A stretch of 64,000 bases of DNA from Daphnia pulex (GCF_021134715.1 NC_060021.1:7596501-7660500), one strand, 5' to 3'. Counted from the stretch's first letter, positions 11,486 through 21,932 are shown. Made by a program: numbers and translations. The notes: generated by a model not told the origin, from the sequence alone.

Positions 11486-11889
11486 CTTGAATGCGAATTA
11501 GTTTTCCTTCAATGGTGTAGTACTTCGGAGCTTCAGTGTAGCGGTTGGGGGGAGCGTACAACACTCGGGAGCGATGGTCGCATAGTAAACAGGAGCCTAT
11601 GTTGTAGTTCGAAGCACAGTAATGTTTAGGTTTCTCGGTGTAGTAAACTGGGATAGACGCCTTGTCCTTGTCCATGTGAAATATTCAACCTTTTCGGTGT
11701 AGTATTTGGAAATCCCGGTGTAGTAACAGGTCGTTGAGTAAGTTTTGGCATAGTAAGACAGTAGCGTTGCGTGGTAAGACAGAAGCGTTGCGTGGTAAGA
11801 CAGTAGCGTTGCGATATAATATCCACCATACCCAAGAAATATCACTACAACGGTCATATGATTCAACAGCAACACGTCACCAAATAACT
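11486..11889 (-). pseudogene. YYT-repeat module 6
   Basis: A minus-strand exon between a TTTAG acceptor (start 11889) and a CAAGG|GTAAAT boundary (end about 11486). The leader part resembles that of module 5 (ELFGD, LLLNHMTVVVIFLGYGGYY). It is followed by three copies of an 18-base block around 11760-11815 that encodes SYHATL. The YY-rich segment is open to the final KLIRIQG. The leader frame and the C-terminal frame differ by a shift near 11640. It is a near relative of modules 4 and 5. Confidence 0.5.
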
Positions 11890-11978
11890 CTAAATAAATA
11901 AAATAAATCATTTTCAGTTATTTATTAACATTAGGGAAAATGTGGAATAATTCAAACTATGTAAAACAGCATATTTAC

Positions 11979-12358
11979 CCTTGCTTGCAAATTGGTTGTA
12001 CATTTATGGTGTTGCACTTCGAAGCTCCAGTGTAGTAGTTGGGGGCAGCGTAGATTATCATGTAACATTCAGATGCGTTGGTGGTGTAGTAAACAGAAGC
12101 CTCTGTTGTAGCTCGGAGCAGAGTAATGCTTAGGTTCCTCGGTGTAGTAAACTGAGGTAGCATACGTCCTTGTGTAATATTCAGCCTTTTCAGTGTAGTA
12201 AGTGGAAGTCCCGGTGTAGTAACAGGTCGTTGAGTAAGTTGTTGAGTAATAAGACGGTAGCGTTGCGATTTGATATCCGCCATACCCAGGAAACATCACT
12301 ACAACGGTCATATGCATCAAAGATACAAGATTCAACAGCATCAGGTCACCAAATAACT
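11979..12358 (-). pseudogene. YYT-repeat module 5
   Basis: The exon runs from the TTTAG acceptor (start 12358) to CAAGG|GTAAAT (end 11979). It is open for about 95 codons through the leader (ELFGDLMLLNLVSL), PGYGGYQIATLPSYY, and several YYT/YYTE blocks. It then shifts frame at about 12110, and the rest (SVYYTTNASE to SKCNTINVQPICKQG) is open in the next frame. The intron and exon end are almost identical to those between modules 4 and 5 about 470 bases away, so this is a recent tandem duplicate. Confidence 0.55.
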
Positions 12359-12447
12359 CTAAATAAATAAAATAAATCATTTTCAGTTATTTATTAACAT
12401 TAGGGAAAATGTGGAATAATTCAAACTATGTAAAACAGCATATTTAC

Positions 12448-12977
12448 CCTTGCTTGCAAATTGTTTGTGCATCGGTGGTGTTGCACTTCGAAGCTCCAGT
12501 GTAGTAGTTGGGGGCAGCGTAGATTATCATGTAACATTCAGATGCGTTGGTGGTGTAGTAAACAGGAGCCTCTGTTGTAGCTCGGAGCAGAGTAATGCTT
12601 AGGTTCCTCGGTGTAGTAAACTGGGGTAGCATACGTCCTTGTGTAACATTCAGCCTTTTCGGTGTAGTACTTGGAAGTTCCGACAGGTAGTTACGTATGT
12701 TGCTGTGTAGTAAGACAGCAGCGTTGCGGCTTGGTATCCGCCATACCCAGGGACCAGTGGTCGACTCAGCCAGAAACGATACAACATTCAACAGCATCAC
12801 GAAGCCAGTTAACTAGACAAAGAAAATATCAACATCAATATTCAATCATGAGTGACACGCAAACAAATAGGAAAAATTTGAATTGTCACAAAACACTAAT
12901 TGAACAAAATAATATTCACCTATCATTGAGAATTGGAAGAGTTCAATTATTATCGGGTCGAAGTTGCTCACTCAACT
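12448..12977 (-). pseudogene. YYT-repeat module 4 with own promoter exon
   Basis: The start exon is 12920-12977 (initiator TCAGTT, then ATG ATA G before GTGAAT). The second exon begins at 12812 after CTAG and ends at 12448. Two bases missing near the exon start, relative to module 9, put the leader (MLLNVVSFLAESTT) out of frame with the ATG, and the PGYGG block is in yet another frame. The YYT part resembles module 5 almost base for base. A perfect TATA/initiator promoter drives a copy that cannot be translated as a whole. Confidence 0.55.
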
Positions 12978-13009
12978 GATCTCTATCACCTTATTTCTCT
13001 CCTTTTATA
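12974..13009 (-). promoter_or_regulatory. Core promoter of YYT module 4
   Basis: On the minus strand TATAAAAG (13009-13002) lies 32 bases upstream of the A of an arthropod initiator TCAGTT (12979-12974). This is the standard spacing. The same pair recurs at two further YYT modules. Confidence 0.7.
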
Positions 13010-13029
13010 CCACTTTTTCTCACTCTAAC

Positions 13030-13245
13030 TCATCTCTTAAGCCTCGCGGCTGTTGTACCTCCTTGATAATTATGAAACACGCCCCGTTCTTACCCAACCC
13101 TTCACCACTACATGACACGTTTTACGTAATGATCTCCGTTACCTCCGAATGTGAAAGCCATGCAAACTGCCTTTTCCTTCTGCAGGTTAACGTTGCTGGG
13201 GATTGGAATAGGTCTACAACAAGTCAACAACCAATATCAAAATGA
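13030..13245. repeat. YYT upstream repeat, copy 1
   Basis: A conserved block upstream of the TATA box. It contains CTTAAGCCTCGCGGCTGTTG, TTGATAATTATGAAACACG, CATGACACGTTTTACGTAAT and GAATGTGAAAGCCATGCAAA. Three further copies are at 14455-14665, 15945-16135 and 16155-16315. It is probably shared proximal regulatory DNA duplicated with the genes. Confidence 0.75.
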
Positions 13246-13684
13246 ACACCAAATGGTTTTGTCTTAAATCTTACTTTATAAACAGCAATTGACATTAAAG
13301 AAATGAGAATGATTAAAAAAATGACTCAACAGGTAAAAACTCAATAGTCCTTACACAAGGTCATATACTAGTGAAGAGTCAACAACGCTTCATGGATTCA
13401 AGAGAATTCTTGCAGAAGATAAACTTCAGTTTGGCAGCCCATAAATCACACACATTCCAACACAAAACCTCACATGTTTAAATGCCTTGTTATGTAGAAC
13501 TTCCCCTTAAAATAAGTCCGAAGCACTTTTGACTATGCCAAAATTTTCCCTACCCTCTCTACCTCAAACACTCACATAAAATTGTTCAAATATTTCAGAC
13601 ATTAAGTGTGTAGAGACACGAGAGAATTAAAGCAACACCCGTTAAGCCCATATCTATTTCCATTTCTGGCTTCACCCCAGCCAA

Positions 13685-14066
13685 CTAAAACAAAATTCTG
13701 GAGGTCTGAAACCGATAGAGAATAAAAGAAACACACTTACTGCTTGCAGCAACTGAAGGATATCTATAATTCAGGGCGTCGGTGTAGTAGCTCGGGGCAT
13801 CATAAGGTGTGGTGTAATTCACTGGAGACTTGATGGCGTGATAACCGGCTGAAGCGTATGTTGTTGTTGTGTAGTAAGGCGTCGGCATTGCGGTTTGGTA
13901 CCCGTGCCCAAAGGACATTGGTACACTATTGGTCGACCCAGCCACCAACGATACAACATCCGACAGCAGCACGACATTATAGTTGACTAAACAATTAAAA
14001 ATATTAAATATTAATATTCAATAACCGGCATAATAAAGAACAAAGAAGGATTGATAAATTACCCAT
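13685..14066 (-). CDS. YYT-repeat secreted protein, most intact copy (module 3)
   Basis: This is the only copy whose leader and mature part share one frame. The start exon ends with ATG G at 14066-14063 before GTAATT; the same ATGG end also occurs at 14309-14306 downstream of a promoter. The second exon starts at 13986 after TTTAG and runs to a TAG at 13685, giving about 101 residues. Residues 1-22 are a secretory leader (MVNYNVVLLSDVVSLVAGST). They are followed by SVPMSFGHGYQTAMP and Tyr/Thr-rich sequence (YYTTTTYASAGY, NYTTPYDAPSYYTDALNY). A donor-like GTAAGT at 13740 would give only a 35-base intron, so I read through it. The function is unknown; the composition suggests an extracellular structural or cuticle-like protein, which is inference. 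Confidence 0.5.
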
Positions 14067-14183
14067 AACTGCGAACTGGTTAAACGATGAACAATCCAGT
14101 TGGTGATGGGGTTGGTGAAGGAAACATCGGTACACCAGTGGTCGATCCAGCCATCGATACAACACCCAACAGCAGCACGACGC
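14063..14183 (-). pseudogene. Truncated YYT module 2
   Basis: The family's exon start is recognisable, but the acceptor AG has become TT (CTATTTAAC instead of CTAGTTAAC). In the family frame it encodes NYGVVLLLGVVSMAGSTTG, then VPMFPSPTPSPTGLFIV and a stop. So there is a leader with almost no mature part. The exon end (CAGTTATGG before GTAATT) doubles as the start exon of module 3. Confidence 0.5.
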
Positions 14184-14305
14184 CATAGTTAAATAGACAA
14201 ATTATATATTTAAACATTATGGGTTAATATGCCAGTTGCTATTGAATATAAGTCAATAGTAGACTTAATAGTACAAAACTCCATGTAGAGAAACGGAATA
14301 TTTAC

Positions 14306-14429
14306 CCATTGTTGCGAACTGGTATTGCGATGAAGAAGGTAGTTGGTACAGGTAGTGCACTGCAGTTGTTGTCGTGTCGATGATGCTCACTCTACTGATG
14401 TCTCTGGCCTTTTCTCTCTCCTTTTTATA
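14306..14429 (-). promoter_or_regulatory. Core promoter and first exon of YYT modules 2/3
   Basis: TATAAAAA (14429-14422) lies 33 bases upstream of the A of TCAGTA (14398-14393). The following 90-base exon ends TTCGCAACAATGG before GTAAAT, so it supplies the start codon plus one base. It would splice in frame to module 3 directly, skipping module 2, whose acceptor is damaged. Confidence 0.65.
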
Positions 14430-14454
14430 CAATTTTTTTTATCACCCTCACCTC

Positions 14455-14665
14455 TTAAGCCTTGCGGGTATTGTACCTACTTGATAATGATGAAACACGT
14501 CCCTTTCTCACCCAACCTCTACACCATTGCATGACACGTTTTACGTAAATATCTCCGTGACCTTCGAATGTGAAGGAAATGCAAACTGCCCTTTCCTTTT
14601 GAAGGTTGACGTTGCTGGGGATGGGTCTACAACAACCAATATCAAAATGAATACCAAATGGTTAT
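14455..14665. repeat. YYT upstream repeat, copy 2
   Basis: The second copy of the block described at 13030-13245, with the order of motifs preserved. A further partial piece (CCCATTCTCACCCACCCTC) follows at 14665-14730. Confidence 0.7.
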
Positions 14666-14904
14666 GTAACACATCCCATTCTCACCCACCCTCTACACCA
14701 CTGAATGATACTTTTTACGTTTTACGGAAATGCTGTGTGAAAAACAAATTAACTTGAAATTCTTTTATTCACTAACTCGTATTCTTTATGACAGGGATCA
14801 CGTGCCCGTACCATCAAAAGAGCTATCAGAAACAGTCCCATGTAATCTAAGGATAAAAAAGTTAATCCCTTTTAGTGTTCTGAAGTATTTCTGCATGTGC
14901 AACT

Positions 14905-15574
14905 TAAACTTCAAAGCTTCAGTGTAGTAGGTCAGAGTAGCATATGTGGTGGTATAATATTCAGGTACTTTGATAGTGTAGTACTTTAAGCTTAGTAGTA
15001 GCTACTTTAGGGACTTCGGTGTAGTAGAAAGGTGTACCGTAGGTTGTGGTGTAGAAAATTAGTACAAAAGGCAGCCACTGTGTAGAAATACTTGGTCACC
15101 TCGGTTGTGGTTGTGTAGCTCGAAGCGGTGCAGTAAGATGGGGCAGGGTAGGTTGTGATGTAGTACTCCGTTACCTTCGTGGCGTAAACTGGGGCAGCGT
15201 AGGTTGCAGTGTAGTACTGGCGCTTCGGTGGTGTAATAAGCTGGAACTTCGGTGTACTACCTGGGAACAGAGTAGTACTTAAGATCGGTGTAGTAGCTGA
15301 GGACAGAGTAGTACTTGGGAACCTCGGTGTAGTATTGTGTCAGCATACGTAGTCTCGTGTAGTACTCCGGTACCTTGGTGGTGTAGCTCGGGGCAGAGCA
15401 TTACTTCGGGACGTCGGTGTAGTAACTGACTGTTGCCTAAGTTGCTGTTGTGTAGTAAGGCGACGGCGTTGTGATTTCATATCCACCATGCTCGGAAGAC
15501 ATCAGTACACCAGTGTTCGACCCAGCCATCAACGAACGATACAACACCCAACAGCAGCACGACGATATGGTTAA
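14905..15574 (-). pseudogene. YYT module 1, longest copy, frameshifted
   Basis: The exon starts at 15574 after TTTAG. Joined to the ATG G exon at 15798-15795 it reads MVNHIVVLLLGVVSFVDGW, then runs to TGA. A four-base TCGT duplication within the leader (GTATCGTTCGTTGATGG) explains the shift. In the original frame MAGSNTGVLM, EHGGYEITTPSPYYTTAT and long YYTE/YYTD blocks follow to about 14905, with several stops. At about 650 bases it is the longest repeat domain of the family here, and it is clearly a pseudogene in this haplotype. Confidence 0.65.
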
Positions 15575-15794
15575 CTAAACAATTAATTTCAACATTAATA
15601 ATCAATAATATAACTAGCATACTAACAAAAAGAAGAGCACTAACAAAAGACAAAAAAAAAACAGATAGTACGCCATAGTTAACGAGACAATTAATATATT
15701 TAAATGTTAATATTCTAGGTAACTGGCATATTAACCCATAGTCAATAGTAGACTTAATAGTACAAAACTCCATGTAGAGAAACGGAATATTTAC

Positions 15795-15918
15795 CCATTG
15801 TTGCAAACTGGTAATGCGATGAAGTAGGTAGTTGCTACAGGTAGTGCACTGCAGTTGTCGCCGTGTCGGTGATGCTCACTCTACTGATGTCTCTGGCCTT
15901 TTCTCTCTCCTTTTTATA
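15795..15918 (-). promoter_or_regulatory. Core promoter and first exon of YYT module 1
   Basis: TATAAAAA (15918-15911) lies 33 bases upstream of the A of TCAGTA (15887-15882). The first exon (15885-15795) ends GCAACAATGG before GTAAAT. The region is nearly identical to 14306-14429, showing that the promoter was duplicated with the gene. Confidence 0.65.
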
Positions 15919-15944
15919 CGATATTTTTATCACCCTCACCTCTT

Positions 15945-16135
15945 AGGCCTTGCGGGTATTGTATCTCTGCTTGATAATGATGAAACACGTCCCTTTCTCA
16001 CCCAACCTCTACACCATTCCATGACACGTTTTACGTAATGATCTCCGTGACCTTCGAAAGTGTAAGGACATGCGGACTGCCTTTACTTAACTGCAGGTTG
16101 ACGTTACTGGGGATGGGTAAGAACCAATATCAAAA
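15945..16135. repeat. YYT upstream repeat, copy 3
   Basis: The third copy of the block (CTTAGGCCTTGCGGGTATTG, ATGACACGTTTTACGTAATG), upstream of the module 1 promoter. Confidence 0.7.
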
Positions 16136-16154
16136 TGAAAACCAAATGCATCAA

Positions 16155-16315
16155 TGGCTGAGCCTTGCGGCTATTGTACCTGCTTGATAATGATGCAAAA
16201 CGTCCAGTTCTCACCCAACCTCTACACTACCGCATTGTCAGTTTTACACGTAATGTTCCCCGCGACCTTCAAGCGTGAAGGACATGCAAGCTGGCCGGCC
16301 GGTCTGCAGGTTTAA
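16155..16315. repeat. YYT upstream repeat, copy 4 (orphan)
   Basis: A more diverged fourth copy (GAGCCTTGCGGCTATTGTAC, ATGTTCCCCGCGACCTTC) in tandem with copy 3, with no gene of its own. It marks the right end of the YYT cluster. Confidence 0.65.
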
Positions 16316-19114
16316 CTCTACAATGGTAATTGAAAAATAATTAATAAACACTGCATCAGTTGGAACATGTGGAAAATATAAAAAAAATTGAATTTAAACG
16401 TTCTTAAGTAACGTACGAGTGTACGACTCTTTCTCCATCATCAACAAAGTAAAGAGAATAAAGCAGATGACGGATAACATTTGTCCTACAGTACGAATAT
16501 CTTCTATTAGGTGTCACTTTCAAAATTCAATTATACACTTACCCACCATTTAAATAAATGGGTAATCTTGACGATGTTGGTAATAAACTTCACAAGTCAT
16601 TGGTAACGTCTCTCTGTAATCTGGGTCTCAATTATCTGGTCTCAACCAAAGTCCTGATGATCTGACAATAGTTGGGGACTTGTAATCGGGCTCAGAGGTC
16701 TGCTACTGCTGCGGAAAGTTGCGTAGTTTCTCTTAATTGCGAGTGTCCAGCGACCTCGTGTTGGGTATTAATAGGCTCCCGGCGGCTAACAATCAGATTA
16801 CTCTGATTTCGTGTAGCGCGTCACGACTCGTGTAGCTTCATCTTATCAAAGACCGCTTAACTTTCATAAACTGCTGATCCCCAAGTCTCTTGTGTGCCTT
16901 AGAGTGGAGAAAGATGTAGAGAGGGGGTCGTACCATCAGGAAAGTTTTCTATCCTCTCGTAGTATAAAAATCCGAAGTTCAAATCGATTCAAGTTCCGAA
17001 CAAATCTCGAAAACTTTCACAGTTGGATCTCAAGCTAGGATTTCATAAGTTTTTACGCCAATTGCAGGATCACGTTTAACATGAGAACACTGAGATTCAA
17101 GGCCTTTTATTAAGAACAAAAATAACGAATCTAACCTCTCGTAAGTGGACTGCAAATTACCTCGAGTATGAGTGAGGAATCCCTAGAATCCACCTATTAT
17201 TCCACGTGGCAAAAGGCCAGAATTTTGTGAAAACCAGCACCAACTCCATTGACCACAAAAAACGAAATTAATAACCTTTGTGTTTCCAGATCTGTTGAAT
17301 TGAATAGAACGATTATTGGCTATTGATTAAAAAAAAAATTCCCTATTACCTTGTGCTTAAGGAGTTCGATATAATATAGAGGGTATGTATTCCGTAAATC
17401 TCTTTCCAGCGCTTATCCTTCTTCTCTGTCGTGTCCATCTTCTTTCGCCCATCACGTTTCAGTGCCGTTGAAGTCGAATGATGCCAAGTGACCTTAGTGA
17501 CCCGTGCCAGACAGAAGAGAAATCAACTTGGCGGATGCAATAAGGATCGAGAGGACACAGCTGGGGTCAGTATTTCAAGATGTTTTTGGTTGCTGTTACA
17601 CCTCGGGTAATACTTCCTAAAGATGAGTAGATGACAGCATTGGAATGGACTGTTTTCAGCAGATGCAGCTCAACTTGAACTTCCATTTCTCCAGCCGGCT
17701 TTCAACGAAGCTATCTGCATGACAGCTAAGAAGCTCAGACTTCCAAATTCGAATTCTTCAATAGATAAGTAAAGGGATCTCCTAGCTGAACATAAACTAA
17801 TAAAATCTATTGCGTTTATATTGCAGATAAATTTTTTAACAAATTTACTTTAATTGATCTGAAAAAATTCAGATCAATTTCAGACTTTCCTTAACTTTTG
17901 CAACATAAAAATCTATAATATTGACAGAAAGTATGGGGGTCAAGACAAAAAAAAAACTTACAATTTTCTGAAGAAAAGAATAATTTTCCTGCCTATGGCT
18001 TTAAGGCAGCAGCAACAGTTATCTGTTTTGGAGTTAGAGATCCGACTAAGTTTGGCATCCAAGATCCAACAGTCAAGTCGAATCTAAAGGAAATAAACTA
18101 AAGTTAATCTCTATGTACTGCTTAAGAAAAATGCAATACATGTTGTGGCTGGTTGTGGCATGTCCCCTGCAACTTTTCATGTGACTTATTACCCAAAGTT
18201 GCTGCAATACACAGGCCATGGGTAATCTCCCCATGGCCTTTGATTATGTTGCCATAGCTTTCTCCATGACTGAAAATACAGTTTATGACATCATATAACA
18301 GTTACAAATGTTTAAGGAAGAATAATAGTTTGTCTGTCAATGCATTATTTGTAGAAAACATGTTCGAAAAAACAACAAGTGTCCATGCTGGAGTTAGTGA
18401 CATATACCAACACCAACAGCAACTCCAGATTATTACGGTGAATATTAAATAAGAATGTAAAGAGGCATTCACAAAATTATGACTAAGCGATGTTATGTTT
18501 TTACCTGTATTAACAGGATGAAGCATTAAGCAGAAAGACGATTTTTAAGGAAAGAATTGATGGTAGCCTGGTAGGCTACTTGTAGGCTACTGTTTCCTTT
18601 CCCGTTCCTTCCTACACGTTATAATATGAAACATGAAATGATGAAAGGTGATCCAACAAACCAACACACATACGGAATAAATCACATCACAAAAAGTTGC
18701 ACGGAAATTAAACTTGAATTTACTTATGAATTCATCGGTAGTTATCATGGAATAATAGGAATGTAGGAAAACTGTTTACTTTTGACAACTCTCATCTGAT
18801 TGAAGAACAATCAACAGTCATCAACAACAACAATCCATAACCATGGCCATAACAACATGAAAAAGAAGCGACACCTGTCATCCAGGGCTGCCAGAACTGA
18901 AAAAGACAAAACCCTAAAACGGAAAAAAAAACCTTTTTCCCAAAAAACGAGAAAAACACCCAAAAAAAACCTTTAAACTTTTCACAAAAACCCAAAAAAA
19001 GTAAAAAAATCACAGAACAAAGTACTTAATTAATTGTTAATTTATTCCTTTGCGATTTCAGATGTCTGGATTTTGAGCAAGAACTACTATGCACTTATGC
19101 AGTCCCCTTTAATG
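16316..19114. other. Gene-poor spacer
   Basis: No coding gene could be supported. A plus-strand TATAAAAA at 16963-16970 is followed 28 bases later by a weak TCAAGT initiator, so a decayed promoter is possible. Two perfect short palindromic hairpins occur: 12-base arms at 17852-17879 and 9-base arms at 18214-18238. GTAGGCTACT repeats lie at 18568-18600 and an A/C low-complexity tract at 18895-19010. Nothing else is recognisable. Confidence 0.4.
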
Positions 19115-19375
19115 ATTAGATTCAGGGGGTGAAAATTGAATTAATTTCTCTGCTTGAAGCTTGAAGTACCAGCGATAGAGAGATTACAAGAAAGTTTCTC
19201 ATCAGCCAAATACCTCGATTTGTCATCAACTTACACGCAGAACATGCAGATTAAGACTCGTCATCAATTATCAAAAAATTACTTAAAAATTTCCCCTCAG
19301 TCAAATGCCTCGATTTGTCGTCAATTAGTACATAACTACTTAAGACTCGTCATCAATTAACATCATCAGGAATTC
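19115..19375 (+). repeat. Dispersed repeat, copy 1
   Basis: It shares with 19785-19945 the blocks TTCAGGGGGTGAAAATTGAA, CAAATGCCTCGATTTGTCGT, ACTTACACGCAGAA and AGACTCGTCATCAATTA. It ends in the same CATCATCAGG. Internally it has a partial duplication of the CCTCGATTTGTC part. Confidence 0.75.
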
Positions 19376-19784
19376 TTCTGCGAACGTGCTATACAACATT
19401 ACTTGGGAGCCGATCCCACATGACCAATTGTCAGTAATCCAAGCTCATAACCGTTATACTATGATGTGGCTGTAAATATCGAAATTACGTAGAAATTTTT
19501 TCAATTCCCTGAAATCCAAACTATTATCCAACTATTTATCTTATTAATTTATTATTAACTTATACTCGGTCATATTTGGTGTTTATGTGAAGGTTGAAAC
19601 ATCAAACATTTGTGTGCGATATGCGATAAAAGAAACCTATCGGAATACGTTTAATTTAAAATTAAAAAAAAAATCTAAATGTCATAATAATAAACTCTTC
19701 TGAGGCGGAGAATAATCAATTGGCTCACTGACAAAGATACTTCTTTTAAAAATTGTAGGGAACGGCAGAACCGCAGAACAGACC

Positions 19785-19946
19785 TTTTAGGTTCAGGGGG
19801 TGAAAATTGAATTGATTTCTCTACTTGAAGTACCAGCATTACAGAAGTTACAAGAAAAGTTTCCCCTCAGCCAAATGCCTCGATTTGTCGTCAACTTACA
19901 CGCAGAACGTGCAGATTAAGACTCGTCATCAATTATCATCATCAGG
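19785..19946 (+). repeat. Dispersed repeat, copy 2
   Basis: The second copy of the element at 19115-19375, without the internal duplication. It ends in CATCATCAGG about 15 bases before a tRNA-like sequence. The family origin is not recognised. Confidence 0.75.
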
Positions 19947-19962
19947 TACTTTGTAACATTTT

Positions 19963-20034
19963 GGGATGGGCCGGGAGTCGAACACGGGAACTACGCCATG
20001 CAAAGCGCAGCCCATGACCACTACACCAATGGGC
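19963..20034 (-). tRNA. tRNA-Ala(TGC)-like element, probably a pseudogene or SINE head
   Basis: On the minus strand an A-box match (TGGTGTAGTGG) and a B-box match (TGTTCGACTCC) are correctly ordered. Between them is an anticodon-like loop TTTGCAT (anticodon TGC). The T stem is nearly paired, but the 5' end GGCCCAT does not pair with the 3' CCCATCC, so the acceptor stem is missing. A functional tRNA is unlikely; a tRNA-derived retroposon or a decayed tRNA fits better. Confidence 0.5.
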
Positions 20035-20193
20035 CTTGAACACATAGGCATATATTGACATCATATCTGAGTAGCTTAAAGCAATTAAAGAAAACGATTA
20101 TCATTACAGCATACTTTGCAAACAAAAAAAATAAGAAACAAATATATAGATTTCACATACCTTTTCCAATATTTTTCTAGTAAGCGTTCTTCA

Positions 20194-20199
20194 TTTATT
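20194..20199 (-). terminator. Candidate poly(A) signal of the IVD gene
   Basis: AATAAA on the minus strand, about 42 bases beyond the IVD stop codon. Confidence 0.5.
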
Positions 20200-20240
20200 A
20201 CAACATAATAATGGCATTTAAAATATCACGGAAAAAATGT

Positions 20241-21932
20241 TCATTTATATTCCTCATTCAACGATCTACCAATAATTGAACGGCGAACTTCACTGGTTCC
20301 GGCTCCAATTTCATAGAGTTTCGCATCTCGCAAATAGCGGCCCGTGGGGTAATCGTTGATGTATCCATTACCACCTAGGATCTGAATGGCGTCGAGAGCC
20401 ATAAGAGTGGCTTTCTCTGCCGTGTAAAGAATGACTCCAGCACAGTCTTTGTTGCTGGCGTGACCACGATCGCACGCTCTAGCTACGTTGTAAAGGTAGG
20501 ATCGACAAGCGCTCAAAGTCGTATACATGTCTGCCATCTTTCCTTGAATCAATTGGAATTCTCCAATTCTTTTCCCAAACTGTTTACGGATGTGGGCGTA
20601 GTCGAACGCGGTATCGCAACATGCCTGCATAATACTGCACAGACAATGAAGAAGAAGAATTAGTGCATTCCTTTTACTGCAGCAGTACAAGAAGTGAATG
20701 CTTACTTACCCAACAGGTCCGGATGCCAGTACAAGTCGTTCAGACTCAAGCCCGCTCATGAGTACGTACACGCCACGATTAAGCTTGCCGAGAATATTGG
20801 CTTCAGGAACTTTGCAGTCTTCAAAAATAAGTTCGCAGGTATTTGAGCCCCTCATTCCAAGTTTATCAAGTTTCTGGGCGGTGCGAAATCCAGGGAAATC
20901 TTTCTCCACGAGAAAGGCGGTAATTCCGTGCTGAGGTTTTGAATCTGCTGCGCCTGTTTTGGCGTAGATAATGAGAACGTCAGCGTCGGGTCCGTTAGTG
21001 ATCCAGAACTTGTTTCCATTCAAGACGTAGTAGTCGCCTTTCTTTTCGGCTTTTAACTTCATAGAAACGACGTCGGATCCCGAGCCAGGCTCAGACATTG
21101 CTAGAGCTCCCATGTGATCCCCAGAGCACAGCTGTGCATTAAGAAATGAAATAGGAATTTATATACATCTTGTTAAGACTTCAACTTTTCTTCAAACCTT
21201 GGGGAGGTATTTCTGTTTCTGCTCTTCAGTTCCATTGCGGGAAATCTGATTGATGCACAAGTTGGAGTGAGCTCCATAGCTAAGACCAATTGCTCCAGAG
21301 GCCCTTGAAATTTCTTCCATGATGATACAATGGTCCAAGTAGCCTCCATCACTTCCACCGTATTCTGACTTGGCAGTGATACCCAACAATCCCAATGCAC
21401 CACATTTCTTGTAGAATTCCTGCAATTATTATAATTTTGTTCCATAAACATTAACATTAAATACACTAGACGGTTCCAACTTTTTCACAAACAATCGTTT
21501 TTTGCATGCATTTCTGCATACAGTGTTCTCTGAATAAATTAGCCAAATTATTGAAAACTTTGTCTCACTGAAACTTAAGGAGAATCACAATAACTTACCC
21601 TCATTTCTGTGAATGTGTTCATTTTGTCGATATCATTGGCCTTGGGGGCAAGTTCTTTCTGCACGAAGTCGAAGACAGTTTTTCTTAGCTGAATAGTGGA
21701 TTAGAATAGATAAAATTATTACAACAACATTTTAGATGGAAAAAGCAAGAGATTTTTTGAACATTACCTGGATCTGTTCTTCGGTTAAACCACTGGTTAT
21801 ATCATCAATGGGATAATGCGTCATTTGACGCTGCTGTGAACATGAAAAATTGTAAATTACGGGAAGCAATCTTTGAGGTTGGCATCTTTGGGCAGTATTT
21901 TGGACAACACGGGAAAACAATAAGCTTGCCAT
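20241..21932 (-). CDS. IVD: Isovaleryl-CoA dehydrogenase, mitochondrial
   Basis: A flavoprotein of leucine breakdown that oxidises isovaleryl-CoA to 3-methylcrotonyl-CoA and passes electrons to ETF in the mitochondrial matrix. Five exons: 21932-21768, 21688-21599, 21419-21198, 21131-20710 and 20634-20241. All junctions are GT..AG and in phase, giving 430 residues (human 423-426). Residues 1 to about 38 are basic and Ser/Gln-rich, consistent with a mitochondrial targeting peptide. The acyl-CoA dehydrogenase signature [10 protein letters not shown] is at 170-179, and the second signature [13 protein letters not shown] and [11 protein letters not shown] are near the C terminus. The Glu in [10 protein letters not shown] (residue 290) matches the helix-G catalytic base that distinguishes [17 protein letters not shown] and [12 protein letters not shown] are IVD-type blocks. 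Nothing looks broken. Confidence 0.96.

Noticed and set aside
13602..13705. A third exon for YYT module 3 after a GTAAGT at 13740
   Set aside because: The intron would be only 35 bases, too short for normal splicing; reading through gives a clean stop at 13685.
16963..16994. TATAAAAA with a TCAAGT 28 bases downstream
   Set aside because: The initiator is off-consensus and no open frame or exon follows, so it is mentioned only as a possible relic.
20460..20934. Plus-strand open frames opposite IVD exons
   Set aside because: They are antisense shadows of conserved IVD coding sequence.
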